A DNA stretch of 32,941 nt from JBGAPI01 sp044221335 (GTDB lineage Bacteria; Pseudomonadota; Gammaproteobacteria; Xanthomonadales; Ahniellaceae): positions 1 to 32,941 of the forward strand of contig JBGAPI010000060.1 in assembly GCA_044221335.1 (NCBI GenBank), in the 5' to 3' direction. The notes beneath the pieces were generated by a model. The model was given only the letters and a program-made list of their open reading frames with translations, had not been told where the DNA came from and did not search any database. The stretch's first letter is position 1. Every line of letters starts with the position of its first letter. The translations under genes and the position numbers were made by a program. Below are positions 26,141 through 32,941 of this stretch, piece after piece.

Positions 26141-26219
26141 GGATTGCGAGTGGCGCCGCGCGCGACCGGTCACTGAATCGAAGCCGCTACGATGCGCCCT
26201 TCCCTTCCGGAGCCCGCGA

Positions 26220-27629
26220 ATGACCCCCGACGAATTCCGCCGCCTCGGCCATCGCCTGATCGACCGGATCGCCGACTACCGGGCGGGCGTCGCGGACCTT
26301 CCGGTGATGTCGCAGGTGAAGCCGGGCGCACTGAAGGCGGCGTTGCCGGCCTCACCTCCGGAACAGGCGGAGAACTTCGAGGCGGTGTTCGCGGATCTCG
26401 ACACGCTGATCCTGCCGGGCCTGTCGCACTGGCAGCACCCGCGCTTCTTCGGTTATTTCCCGTCGAACGGCCATCTCGCGTCGGTCCTCGGCGACTACCT
26501 GTCGACCGGTCTCGGTGTGCTCGGGCTGTCGTGGCAGTCCAGTCCCGCGCTGACCGAACTCGAGGAGACCACCACCGACTGGGTCCGCCAGATGGTGGGA
26601 CTGTCCGCCGCCTGGAGCGGCGTGATCCAGGACACTGCGTCGACCAGCACCCTGGTCGCGCTGATCTGCGCCCGCGAGAGGGCGTCGAACTACGCGCTGG
26701 TGCGCGGCGGCCTGCAGGAACAGCCGCAGGCACTGATGATCTACGTCTCACGCCACGCCCACAGCTCGGTCGACAAGGCCGCGCTGCTGGCGGGATTCGG
26801 CAAGGCCAACATCCGCTACATCGACACCGATGAGAAGTTCGCGCTGAGACCGGAGGCGCTCGAGGCGCAGATCATCGCCGACCGCGCCGCCGGTCGCGCG
26901 CCCTGCGCGATCGTCGCGACCACCGGCACGACCACCACGACGGCGGTCGATCCGCTGGACGCGATCGGCGACATCGCCGCGACGCACGGTCTGTGGCTGC
27001 ATGTCGACTCGGCCATGGCCGGCTCGGCGATGATCCTTCCCGAGTGCCGCTGGATGTGGCACGGCATCGAGAAGGCCGACTCGCTGGTGCTGAACACCCA
27101 CAAGTGGCTCGGCACCGCGTTCGACTGCTCGCTGTATTTCGTCCGCGACCCCGAGCACCTGATCCGGGTGATGAGCACCAACCCGAGCTATCTGCAGTCG
27201 AAGGTCGATTCCGAGGTGAAGAACCTGCGCGACTGGGGCATCCCGCTCGGCCGCCGCTTCCGGGCGCTGAAACTGTGGTGCCTGATCCGCGCCGAGGGCG
27301 TCGTCGGCCTGCAGGCCCGCCTGCGCCGCGACCTCGACAACGCGCGCTGGCTCGCCGAAACCATTGCCGCGACGCCGGGCTGGAAGGTGCTGGCGCCCGT
27401 TCCGCTGCAGCTCTTGTGCGTTCGTTACGAACCCGAGGGCGTGACCGGCGAGGCCCTCGATCGTCACACCCAGGCGTGGGCGGACGAGCTCAATCGTTCG
27501 GGCCGTGCCTATGTCACTCCGGCGACGCTGGAGGGGCGCTGGATGGTGCGGATCTCGGTCGGCGCCCTGCCCACGGAACGGGAGGATGTCGAGGGCCTGT
27601 GGCAGGCGATGCGCGACGTGGTGGCCTGA
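26220..27629 (+). CDS. PLP-dependent aromatic/amino-acid decarboxylase (group II)
   Basis: This codes for 469 residues with GGAG about 9 bases ahead of the ATG. It matches the group II decarboxylase fold type I throughout: HPRFFGYFPSNGHLASVLGD (about residues 73-92), WQSSPALTELE, RHAHSSVDKAA (His181, which stacks on PLP), HVDSAMAG (Asp263) and NTHKWLG with the PLP-binding Lys295. DOPA, tyrosine and tryptophan decarboxylases share this form, and HVDSAMAG is a variant of the common HVDAAYAG. The product would be an aromatic amine plus CO2. The substrate cannot be set from sequence. It follows the OlsF-like gene by about 170 repeat-filled bases, so a shared transcript is doubtful. Confidence 0.88.
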   Translation: MTPDEFRRLGHRLIDRIADYRAGVADLPVMSQVKPGALKAALPASPPEQAENFEAVFADLDTLILPGLSHWQHPRFFGYFPSNGHLASVLGDYLSTGLGVLGLSWQSSPALTELEETTTDWVRQMVGLSAAWSGVIQDTASTSTLVALICARERASNYALVRGGLQEQPQALMIYVSRHAHSSVDKAALLAGFGKANIRYIDTDEKFALRPEALEAQIIADRAAGRAPCAIVATTGTTTTTAVDPLDAIGDIAATHGLWLHVDSAMAGSAMILPECRWMWHGIEKADSLVLNTHKWLGTAFDCSLYFVRDPEHLIRVMSTNPSYLQSKVDSEVKNLRDWGIPLGRRFRALKLWCLIRAEGVVGLQARLRRDLDNARWLAETIAATPGWKVLAPVPLQLLCVRYEPEGVTGEALDRHTQAWADELNRSGRAYVTPATLEGRWMVRISVGALPTEREDVEGLWQAMRDVVA

Positions 27630-27687
27630 GCGCCCCCACGGACTCGTCGCATGCGCGACCGTCCGATAGCGCTGAGGCGAAGCGGAC

Positions 27688-28189
27688 GTAGGGCGCGCAC
27701 TGCGCGCCGTTGCGAGGCGCATGAGGTCGAAGTCCACTGACGGCCGCTCCTCGCCAATAGCGAAATCCTTTCGCTGCTCGCGACGGCGCGCGGTGCGGCC
27801 AGCCGCTTCCTCGTCGATCATGATCTTCCCAACGCCTCGCGATGGCGCGGTGCGCGCCCTACGAGTCTCCCTCGTCGATCGCGGAAGTCGCTAGCGCCTT
27901 GCGATGGCGCGCAGTGCGCCCTGCTGGCCGCTCCTCGCCGATCGCGGAAGTCGCTGCTCGCCGATGGCGCGCGCAGTGCGCGCCCCTGGCCCGCTCGCCG
28001 ATCGCGGAAGTCCTTCCCAAGCGCCTCGCGATGGCGCGCAGTGCGCGCCCTACGGCCGCTCCTCGCCGATCGCGGAAGTCCTTCCCAAGCGCCTCGCGAT
28101 GGCGCGCAGTGCGCGCCCTGCGGCCGCTCCTCGCCGATCGCGGAAGTCCTTCCCAAGCGCCTTGCGATGGCGCGCAGTGCGCGCCCTAC
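27688..28189. repeat. REP array after the decarboxylase gene; one plus copy and about six minus copies, 68-bp period at its right end
   Basis: An intact plus copy lies at 27688-27708. Minus copies follow: decayed ones near 27844, 27906 and 27964, then 28033-28053, 28101-28121 (GCAG in place of GTAG) and 28169-28189, the last three exactly 68 bases apart. Units have the form GCGCCTCGCGAT, REP, then a linker with CTCGCCGATCGCGGAAGTCC. The final GTAG supplies the TAG stop of the methyltransferase gene on the minus strand. No gene was seen between 27630 and 28185. Confidence 0.85.
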
Positions 28190-29070
28190 CTGCGCACTGC
28201 GAGGACTCCGTCCAACGCAAGCTGGGCCTTGAATCCCGCCGCCTCCAAGCGCTTCGCCACCTCGCGCGGAACGTCCCGCCCGCTGGTCAGCTTGTTCGGC
28301 GCCCCGGTGTAGTGGAACAGTTTGCCGCCACGGCGGAGCACGCGTGCGAGCTCGCCGTAGAACGTGGCGGAATACAGCTCTCCGGCGATTCCGAAGCGGG
28401 GTGGATCGTGCAGGATCGCGTCGTAGCTCGCCGATGCGAATCCGCCGATCGCCGCGGTGACATCGCCTTGCGCGAGTTGCAGGCGCCCGCCTGCCGCCGG
28501 TGCGTCCGGGTCGGGCGACCACGGATTGAGCGTACGCAGCCACAGCACGTCGGGATTCTTCTCGAACGAATCGATCCGGGCGACGCCGGCGTCGAGGCAG
28601 CAGGCGGCGAAGTAGCCAAGGCCACCACAGGTATCGAGCACCGCACGGCCTCGTGGGTCGATCAGCGCGACTTTCCGGCGCGCATCGTCGATCGGCGATT
28701 CCTTCGCGGTCGGCAGCATCTTGATGCCGTCGATCTCGAAGGTCGGCGCGCCCCACTCGGTCGGGACGAGCTTTATGAGCTTGCCTGCGTAGCGGGACAC
28801 GGCAGTGTAGGTGTCGCCGTCGGAGAAATAGACCGTGCGCTCCTTCAGCGCCGGCGGATAGGCGAAGCATTGCCCACGCCAGGTCCAGCCCGCGCCGGTC
28901 AGCGTCACGTCGTCGCGGCTCTTGCCGAGGTCGAAGGACGCGCTCCATGTCGTCACGCCCTCCGCGCGGGCAGCGAGCAGGCCGGCGGCGACCTCGAAGG
29001 TGAGCAAGGGACCGGAATAGTGCGACACCTGGGCAAGGCTCCGCGTCGATCGCAAGGACGAGCGTCGCAT
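28186..29070 (-). CDS. class I SAM-dependent methyltransferase, N-terminal extension
   Basis: This codes for 294 residues. The ATG at MRRSSLRSTRSLAQ has GGGGA ahead of it; the frame is open further but overlaps the DUF4184 gene. The C-terminal two thirds are a Rossmann methyltransferase: VLDTCGGLGYFAA (motif I, about residues 145-157), IDSFEKNPD (acidic end of strand 2), and HDPPRFGIAGELYSATFYGEL with LRRGGKLFHYTG. The DPPR form of motif IV, with an aromatic base expected nearby, suggests an amino or ring-nitrogen acceptor such as a nucleic-acid base. About 130 N-terminal residues are beta-rich and could be a substrate-binding domain. It starts 23 bases after the DUF4184 gene. Its stop codon is repeat-derived. 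Confidence 0.75.
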   Translation of the reverse strand: MRRSSLRSTRSLAQVSHYSGPLLTFEVAAGLLAARAEGVTTWSASFDLGKSRDDVTLTGAGWTWRGQCFAYPPALKERTVYFSDGDTYTAVSRYAGKLIKLVPTEWGAPTFEIDGIKMLPTAKESPIDDARRKVALIDPRGRAVLDTCGGLGYFAACCLDAGVARIDSFEKNPDVLWLRTLNPWSPDPDAPAAGGRLQLAQGDVTAAIGGFASASYDAILHDPPRFGIAGELYSATFYGELARVLRRGGKLFHYTGAPNKLTSGRDVPREVAKRLEAAGFKAQLALDGVLAVRR

Positions 29071-29093
29071 TGTCCCCGAAACGCCCACGATGG

Positions 29094-29879
29094 TCAGGCC
29101 GCGCCGCGGGCACGACGGAGTCCGTGCCAGACGAGCGCGTAGAGCATCGCCACCAGGGCGGCCGAGGAAATCCCACGACAGGCAACGTTGTAGGCGGTCC
29201 ATCGCAACGGGGCAGCAGCATGGCGGGAAAAGGCGATCGCGGTCAGCCACGTCGAGGCGACCGTCATCGCCGTCAGGAGGAGCCAGCGGCGCAGCGGCGT
29301 CCATCGCGTATCCGCATCCGGCGCCGGCGTGGTCGGGCCATCGCCCTGTTCGTGCCGTCGTCGACGGAGATGGACAGCGATCCACGCGAGCCCGACGACG
29401 GTGCTCGCGTGTTGCAGGAACTCGCATATCCGCAGAGGACGGCCATCGACCGTCACCAGCGGCTGCGCGAGTGCCGGAAAGATCTGGACTCCCCATCCGC
29501 GCAGATGGGTGAACGCATCCCAGACGATGTGCGACAGCGCACCGGCGAGAAGGGAAACGGAGATCGATCCGACCGTCGCTGCCGCCAGGCTGCGCGCATT
29601 CGACTCGGCGAGCCGCCGCGACCAGTGCCGCGGCAGCAGATCCAGAGTAGGCGCCACGAAGAAGTGCTGCCAAAGCAGGTAAAGCAGCCATCCGCACGGC
29701 AGGCCGAAGCCCACCAGCCCGGGCCACTGGTGCGCGTTGATGTCGCAGAGTGGGTCCGGCAGGAAGTACGGGACGTCCGGCAGGAAGCAGCCGATCACCA
29801 GCGCCGGGAAAACCGCGATACCGGGAAGCAGCCGCCGCAACGGCAGCGCAGCCGCGGCGTGAGAGAGAGTGAAGGGCAT
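29094..29879 (-). CDS. DUF4184 family integral membrane protein
   Basis: This codes for 261 residues. The start MPFTLSHAAAALPLRR is the hallmark of DUF4184, as is CFLPDVPYFLPD shortly after. About six membrane helices follow, with conserved His and Asp residues near the membrane faces (SHAAAA, SHIVWDAFTH at about residues 115-125). The pattern of His and Asp in membrane helices recalls LexA-binding or metal-dependent membrane hydrolases of the YdjM type, but no activity is known for this family as far as I know. It is upstream of, and probably co-transcribed with, the methyltransferase gene. Its own upstream region is filled with repeats. Confidence 0.8.
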   Translation of the reverse strand: MPFTLSHAAAALPLRRLLPGIAVFPALVIGCFLPDVPYFLPDPLCDINAHQWPGLVGFGLPCGWLLYLLWQHFFVAPTLDLLPRHWSRRLAESNARSLAAATVGSISVSLLAGALSHIVWDAFTHLRGWGVQIFPALAQPLVTVDGRPLRICEFLQHASTVVGLAWIAVHLRRRRHEQGDGPTTPAPDADTRWTPLRRWLLLTAMTVASTWLTAIAFSRHAAAPLRWTAYNVACRGISSAALVAMLYALVWHGLRRARGAA

Positions 29880-29982
29880 ACGATGACGGGCGCCAGGTTC
29901 GTCGCAGGCTAGGTCGCGGATGTGGCGGCGGGCAGGCATCCGGATGACGCGAGACGGGCGGTTTCGCCTCTCACCTCGGTTG

Positions 29983-30198
29983 GTCATGACGAGCGCAGCG
30001 AAGCAATCCAGTGCCGTGGCTCTGGCTCGGGCTCTGGCTCGGGCTCTGGCTTTGGCTCGGGCTCGGGCTCTGGCTCGGGCGCGGCAAAGAGCGAAGTCGC
30101 TGGATTGCTTCGTCGGCCTGCGGCCTCCTCGCAATGACGAGACTATTCCCCAGCTCTAGTCCCAGTCCCGTCATTGCGAGCCCAGCGAAGCAATCCAG
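29983..30198. repeat. composite repeat: inverted GAAGCAATCCAG elements around a hexamer tandem array
   Basis: Three copies of a dispersed element of the form GTCATTGCGAGC-AGCGAAGCAATCCAG are present: 29983-30011 (+), 30100-30141 (-, with a longer centre GGCCTGCGGCC) and 30169-30198 (+). The first two face each other across the hexamer array. The surrounding gap 29880-30335 shows no gene. Confidence 0.75.
30018..30080. repeat. tandem hexamer array, about 10 copies of GGCTCK
   Basis: Copies alternate between GGCTCT and GGCTCG, with one GGCTTT variant. The array sits between two inverted copies of the GAAGCAATCCAG element. As a hexamer repeat it keeps any reading frame, but no convincing gene crosses it. 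Slippage would make it a variable-number locus. Confidence 0.85.
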
Positions 30199-30335
30199 CG
30201 CCTGTCGCTCTGTTCAGGGCGTTGTTCAGCCGGCCCGCCGAGGCTCCCCTACGCGGCTGCGGCGTTCCAGCCATGTCGGGAGCCTCCGCCGCGCTGCTAC
30301 ATTCCTCGATCCTTTCGAGCCAGACCCGAGTCCCG

Positions 30336-31271
30336 ATGAATCAGATCCGCTTCTACCCGATCGGCACCCCCGGCCAGCGCTGGGGCGCGGCGGAAAAGGC
30401 CGAGTGGCTGTCGCACCAGGTCAGGAAGCGCAGCTTCTTCGACGAGGTCCTGCCGTCGATCGATCGGCTGCGTGAGCGCTTCGACGTGTCCGAGTACGGT
30501 CGTCTCGACTATCCGCCCGAGCACTACCCGTTGCTGGTGGTGCGCAGCCGGAACTGGAGCGACGCGCTGCCGACCGCGGTAGTGACCGGCGGCGTGCATG
30601 GTTACGAGACCAGCGGTGTGCACGGCGCCCTGCGCTTTCTCGAGCGTCATGCCGAGAGCTACGCCGGCCGGGTCAACCTGATCGTCGTTCCTTGCGTCAG
30701 TCCCTGGTCCTACGAGCGCATCCACCGCTGGAATCCGTTGGCGATCGATCCCAATCGCTCGTTCAAGCCCGACAGTGCGGCGCCCGAATCGGCGGCCGTG
30801 GTGCGCCTGCTGGCGCCCTGGGTCGGCCGCGTGCTGGTCCACATCGACCTGCACGAGACCACCGACAGCGATGAATCCGAATTCCGCCCGGCGCTGGCCG
30901 CTCGCGACGGCGAGGCCTTCGAGGCGGAAGGGATTCCGGACGGCTTCTACCTGGTCGACGATGTCGAGCACCCTCAGCCGGGCTTCCAGGACGCCATCAT
31001 CGCCGCGGTCGCGAAGGTCACCCACATCGCGCCGGCCGATGCCGACGGCAAGATCATCGGCTCGCCGGTGGTCGCACCGGGCGTGATCCGCTATCCGCTG
31101 CACGGTCTCGGGTTGTGCTCCGGCATCACGCACGCGCCCTACACCACGACGACCGAGGTCTATCCGGACAGTCCGCGCGCGACGCCAGAACAGTGCAACG
31201 AGGCGCAGTCCGTGGCGGTGTGCGCCGGCCTCGACTACGTGCTCGCCCATCCGCTGCCGCTGCCGGGCTGA
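30336..31271 (+). CDS. M14-type zinc carboxypeptidase/deacylase
   Basis: This codes for 311 residues. The ATG at MNQIRFYPIGTPGQRWG was chosen as the first Met of the conserved part; the ribosome site is weak. The zinc ligands are His88 and Glu91 in GGVHGYETSG and His173 in VHIDLHETTDSDES. The catalytic Glu probably lies in TTTTEVYPDSP near the C terminus, and IDPNRSF carries the substrate-binding Asn/Arg. This places it in the M14 carboxypeptidase family near the succinylglutamate desuccinylase/aspartoacylase branch. It has no signal peptide, so it is probably cytosolic. It removes a C-terminal residue or an acyl group; the substrate is not known. The GST-like gene follows after 33 bases. Confidence 0.85.
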   Translation: MNQIRFYPIGTPGQRWGAAEKAEWLSHQVRKRSFFDEVLPSIDRLRERFDVSEYGRLDYPPEHYPLLVVRSRNWSDALPTAVVTGGVHGYETSGVHGALRFLERHAESYAGRVNLIVVPCVSPWSYERIHRWNPLAIDPNRSFKPDSAAPESAAVVRLLAPWVGRVLVHIDLHETTDSDESEFRPALAARDGEAFEAEGIPDGFYLVDDVEHPQPGFQDAIIAAVAKVTHIAPADADGKIIGSPVVAPGVIRYPLHGLGLCSGITHAPYTTTTEVYPDSPRATPEQCNEAQSVAVCAGLDYVLAHPLPLPG

Positions 31272-31304
31272 CACCCGTCGTCGCGGATCCCGAGGCAAGT
31301 CGCC

Positions 31305-32063
31305 ATGACCAGTCCACCGCCCGCCACGCTTCTGCGCTCCCTGCTCGCCTCGACCGCCCGCGGCTGGCGCGGCACCCAGGTCGTGCGGCGGGTGAAGGCG
31401 CCGGAGAAGCTGCTGGTCGTCTACGACATCGAGAACGACCCGCGCTGCCGGCTGCTGCGCGAACTGCTGACCGAGCTGCAGCTCGATGCGCTGATCCGCC
31501 CCTGCCCCGACGGCGGCACCCGCTTCCGCCGCAAGCTGCCGAAGGGCGTCGAACTGCCGGTGATGGTCGATGCCGATCAGGATGTGCAAGCAGAAGGCCT
31601 GTCGGCGTGCATGGAACACCTGCTCCGTCACTACGCTGGGGCCGGCGGCGCCCGCCGCCTGCTCGACAATGGGCTGATGCGGCTGTCCTCCCAGCTCGCG
31701 ACGGCCCTGCGGGGTCACGCCGGACTCGAGGCTCGGCCGTCGCTATCCCCCAGCAAGCCGCTCGAGCTCTACAGCTTCGAGTCGAGCCCCTACTCGCGCC
31801 TGGTGCGCGAACGCCTGTGCGAACTGGAACTGCCGTGGATCCTCCGAAGCTTCGGCAAGGAGCAACTCGCCGACTGGGGACCGCCCAACCTGCGCTTCAC
31901 CTTGAAGCCGTGGAAACCCAAGGCAGGAGGTCGTCGCGAGCAGATGCTCGACGCCACCGGCCGCGCACAGGTGCCCTACCTGATCGATCCGAACAGCGAC
32001 ACGCGCCTGTTCGAGTCCGTGGCGATTCTCGAGTATCTCGATCGGACTTACGCCAAGGACTGA
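31305..32063 (+). CDS. protein with two GST N-terminal (thioredoxin-like) domains
   Basis: This codes for 252 residues with GAGG about 9 bases ahead of the ATG. Two copies of the glutaredoxin/GST-N fold follow each other. The first is at about residues 35-115 (LLVVYDIENDPRCRLLRELL, then LPVMVDADQD). The second is at about 150-250 (LELYSFESSPYSRLVRERLC, then VPYLIDPNSDTRLFESVAIL). The second ends with the GST-type LFESVAILEYLDRTY. Neither has a CxxC motif; the first active-site position reads NDPRCR and the second SSPYSR. The usual helical GST-C domain is missing. Such double GST-N proteins exist in proteobacteria without a known reaction. It is probably co-transcribed with the M14 gene. Confidence 0.82.
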   Translation: MTSPPPATLLRSLLASTARGWRGTQVVRRVKAPEKLLVVYDIENDPRCRLLRELLTELQLDALIRPCPDGGTRFRRKLPKGVELPVMVDADQDVQAEGLSACMEHLLRHYAGAGGARRLLDNGLMRLSSQLATALRGHAGLEARPSLSPSKPLELYSFESSPYSRLVRERLCELELPWILRSFGKEQLADWGPPNLRFTLKPWKPKAGGRREQMLDATGRAQVPYLIDPNSDTRLFESVAILEYLDRTYAKD

Positions 32064-32186
32064 ACACGGATCTGAACCGGCGCAGCGAACCCTGAGGACG
32101 TCCGGCGCGCACTGCGACGAAGCGCCCATGCGCGCACAACGATCCTTTCCAGACCTGCAGCGCCGTCGCTGGACCGGTTTGGACCT

Positions 32187-32375
32187 TCACTGGCGAAAGC
32201 GCGACTCGAGAATCCGGTCGGGCCTGCCGTCACCATTGACGTCGCCAGCCGGCGCCGCCGCCATCGCGCCGGCCGCGTTGAGACGGACGCCATTGCTGCC
32301 GTCGATGCTGGACAAGGGAAAGACCGCGGCGGCGTTCGTGGTCGGCGCCGCGCCGGCCAGCGCCCATGCGGCCGC
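32187..32375 (-). pseudogene. C-terminal remnant of an FG-GAP repeat protein
   Basis: A 62-residue open frame contains VFPLSSIDGSNGVRLNAAG and AAPAGDVNGDGRPDRILESR. Both are clear FG-GAP/integrin-alpha-type repeat motifs, including the DVNGDGRPD calcium loop. It ends at TGA after FRQ. An in-frame TGA immediately upstream (32376-32378) cuts it off. The preceding sequence in that frame (MPRIAIG) looks like more of the repeat, so this is a decayed gene end, not a small gene. Confidence 0.5.
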
Positions 32376-32675
32376 TCAGCCGATCGCGATACGGGGCATG
32401 TGCAGATTCCGATGCCCTTGACCAGCCCCTCCGATTTGATCTGACCGCGATTCCGATGCTGCCGGAGGAAGCCGAGGCCTCCGCTTCGCCGGCGGCGAGC
32501 GCCATACCTGGAATCGCCGGTTCTCGCCGAGCGGCCCCACAATCTGAGCTGCCGCGTGACGACTCCTATCGGCGACGAGCGGACGTCCAGAGGTTGGCGT
32601 GTCGATGACCGCTTCGGGCTGAAGCAGTCGTTAGAGTTAAAGCTACCCGATCCTGTCGGTCCGGATTTTCCTGTC

Positions 32676-32770
32676 CTGCATAGCCGGACCGAACGAAGCA
32701 AGACTGGCTGCGGATCAATGGGTTGCAACCAAAAGACTGTTGACAGACGATGCCTGCATAGCCGGACCGG
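32676..32770. repeat. 17-bp direct repeat, 78 bases apart
   Basis: CCTGCATAGCCGGACCG occurs at 32676-32692 and again at 32754-32770. The sequence between them includes the palindrome GGTTGCAACC. Function unknown. Apart from this and the FG-GAP remnant, nothing coding was recognised between 32064 and 32804. Confidence 0.75.
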
Positions 32771-32804
32771 CCGATCCGCACAATTAGACGTTGGGTGCCA
32801 TTAG

Positions 32805-32941
32805 GGAAGGTCTGAACAAGTCGACGTCAGCCGCTTCGTAGCAGGCCGCCGTCGGCTTCGTTCGTTGATTTCGCGGTTTTTCATTGCGCGCATACCTTTC
32901 TCGCGCCCTTTTCGGGCTCAATTCCCGAACTGCGGACGCAA
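32805..32941. mobile_element. possible left end of an IS5-type insertion sequence, cut by window edge
   Basis: GGGAAGGTCTGAACAAGTC is close to the terminal inverted repeat of IS5-family elements (GGAAGGTGCGAATAAG type). The bases before it (CATTAG) fit the YTAR-like target of that family. Only 137 bases are available and no transposase start can be seen, so this is a match to the terminus only. Confidence 0.4.

Noticed and set aside
25413..26219. Fusion of the acyltransferase region to the decarboxylase in one frame
   Set aside because: The frame is merely open; the decarboxylase family begins at MTPDEFRRLG with a ribosome site, and the upstream part is out of frame with the acyltransferase.
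27829..28189. Second regularly spaced array as a CRISPR candidate
   Set aside because: Same reasons: the linkers are copies of one another and the units match the other REP array.
32760..32800. Integron attC site suggested by GTTGGGT at 32790-32796
   Set aside because: The matching inverse core (RYYYAAC) and paired arms are not found upstream, and no integrase or cassette gene is visible.

Overview
The window is GC-rich DNA from a Gram-negative proteobacterium. The best guess is a gammaproteobacterium of the Lysobacterales (Xanthomonadales) type. This rests on GTAG-headed REP palindromes, dispersed repeats of the GTAGGAGCGGC kind, an OlsF-like acyltransferase, an orphan duplicated ABC permease and an FG-GAP remnant. 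No rRNA or tRNA gene and no CRISPR array was seen.

Left part (1 to about 14,535): a heavy-metal resistance region beside a transposition module. A tightly packed minus-strand operon reads, in transcription order: a small Cys/His-rich czcI-like protein, the RND adaptor (czcB), the RND pump (czcA), a DUF3240 protein, the outer-membrane channel (czcC), a CDF exporter (czcD-like), an OmpR-type regulator whose receiver lacks about 43 residues, a His-rich NicO-like membrane protein, and a methyltransferase. Two plus-strand genes lie to its left. Divergent from the operon are a tyrosine recombinase (TnpI-like) and a complete Tn3-family transposase that overlap by 4 bases. Just beyond tnpA the sequence passes into a gene cut off mid-domain, so the transposon's right end is near 14,535. 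The rest of that gene and the left inverted repeat are not in the window. The metal operon is therefore probably cargo of a Tn3-family transposon that runs off the left edge.

Middle part (14,536 to 20,904): the broken host gene, an orphan ADOP-type ABC permease and a CPBP membrane protease on the minus strand, with a divergent MarR regulator. A near-perfect 18-bp palindrome sits between the divergent genes. A thiolase and a DUF3228 protein follow on the plus strand.

Right part (20,905 to the end): single genes separated by repeat-filled gaps. These are an alpha/beta hydrolase, a fatty-acid desaturase, an OlsF-like bifunctional acyltransferase, a PLP decarboxylase, a SAM methyltransferase with a DUF4184 membrane protein (minus strand), an M14-type zinc carboxypeptidase and a double GST-N protein. 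Two distant gaps hold REP arrays with the same 68-bp period, and three genes take their stop codon from a repeat. The last 880 bases hold an FG-GAP gene remnant, a 17-bp direct repeat and what may be the end of an IS5-type insertion sequence.
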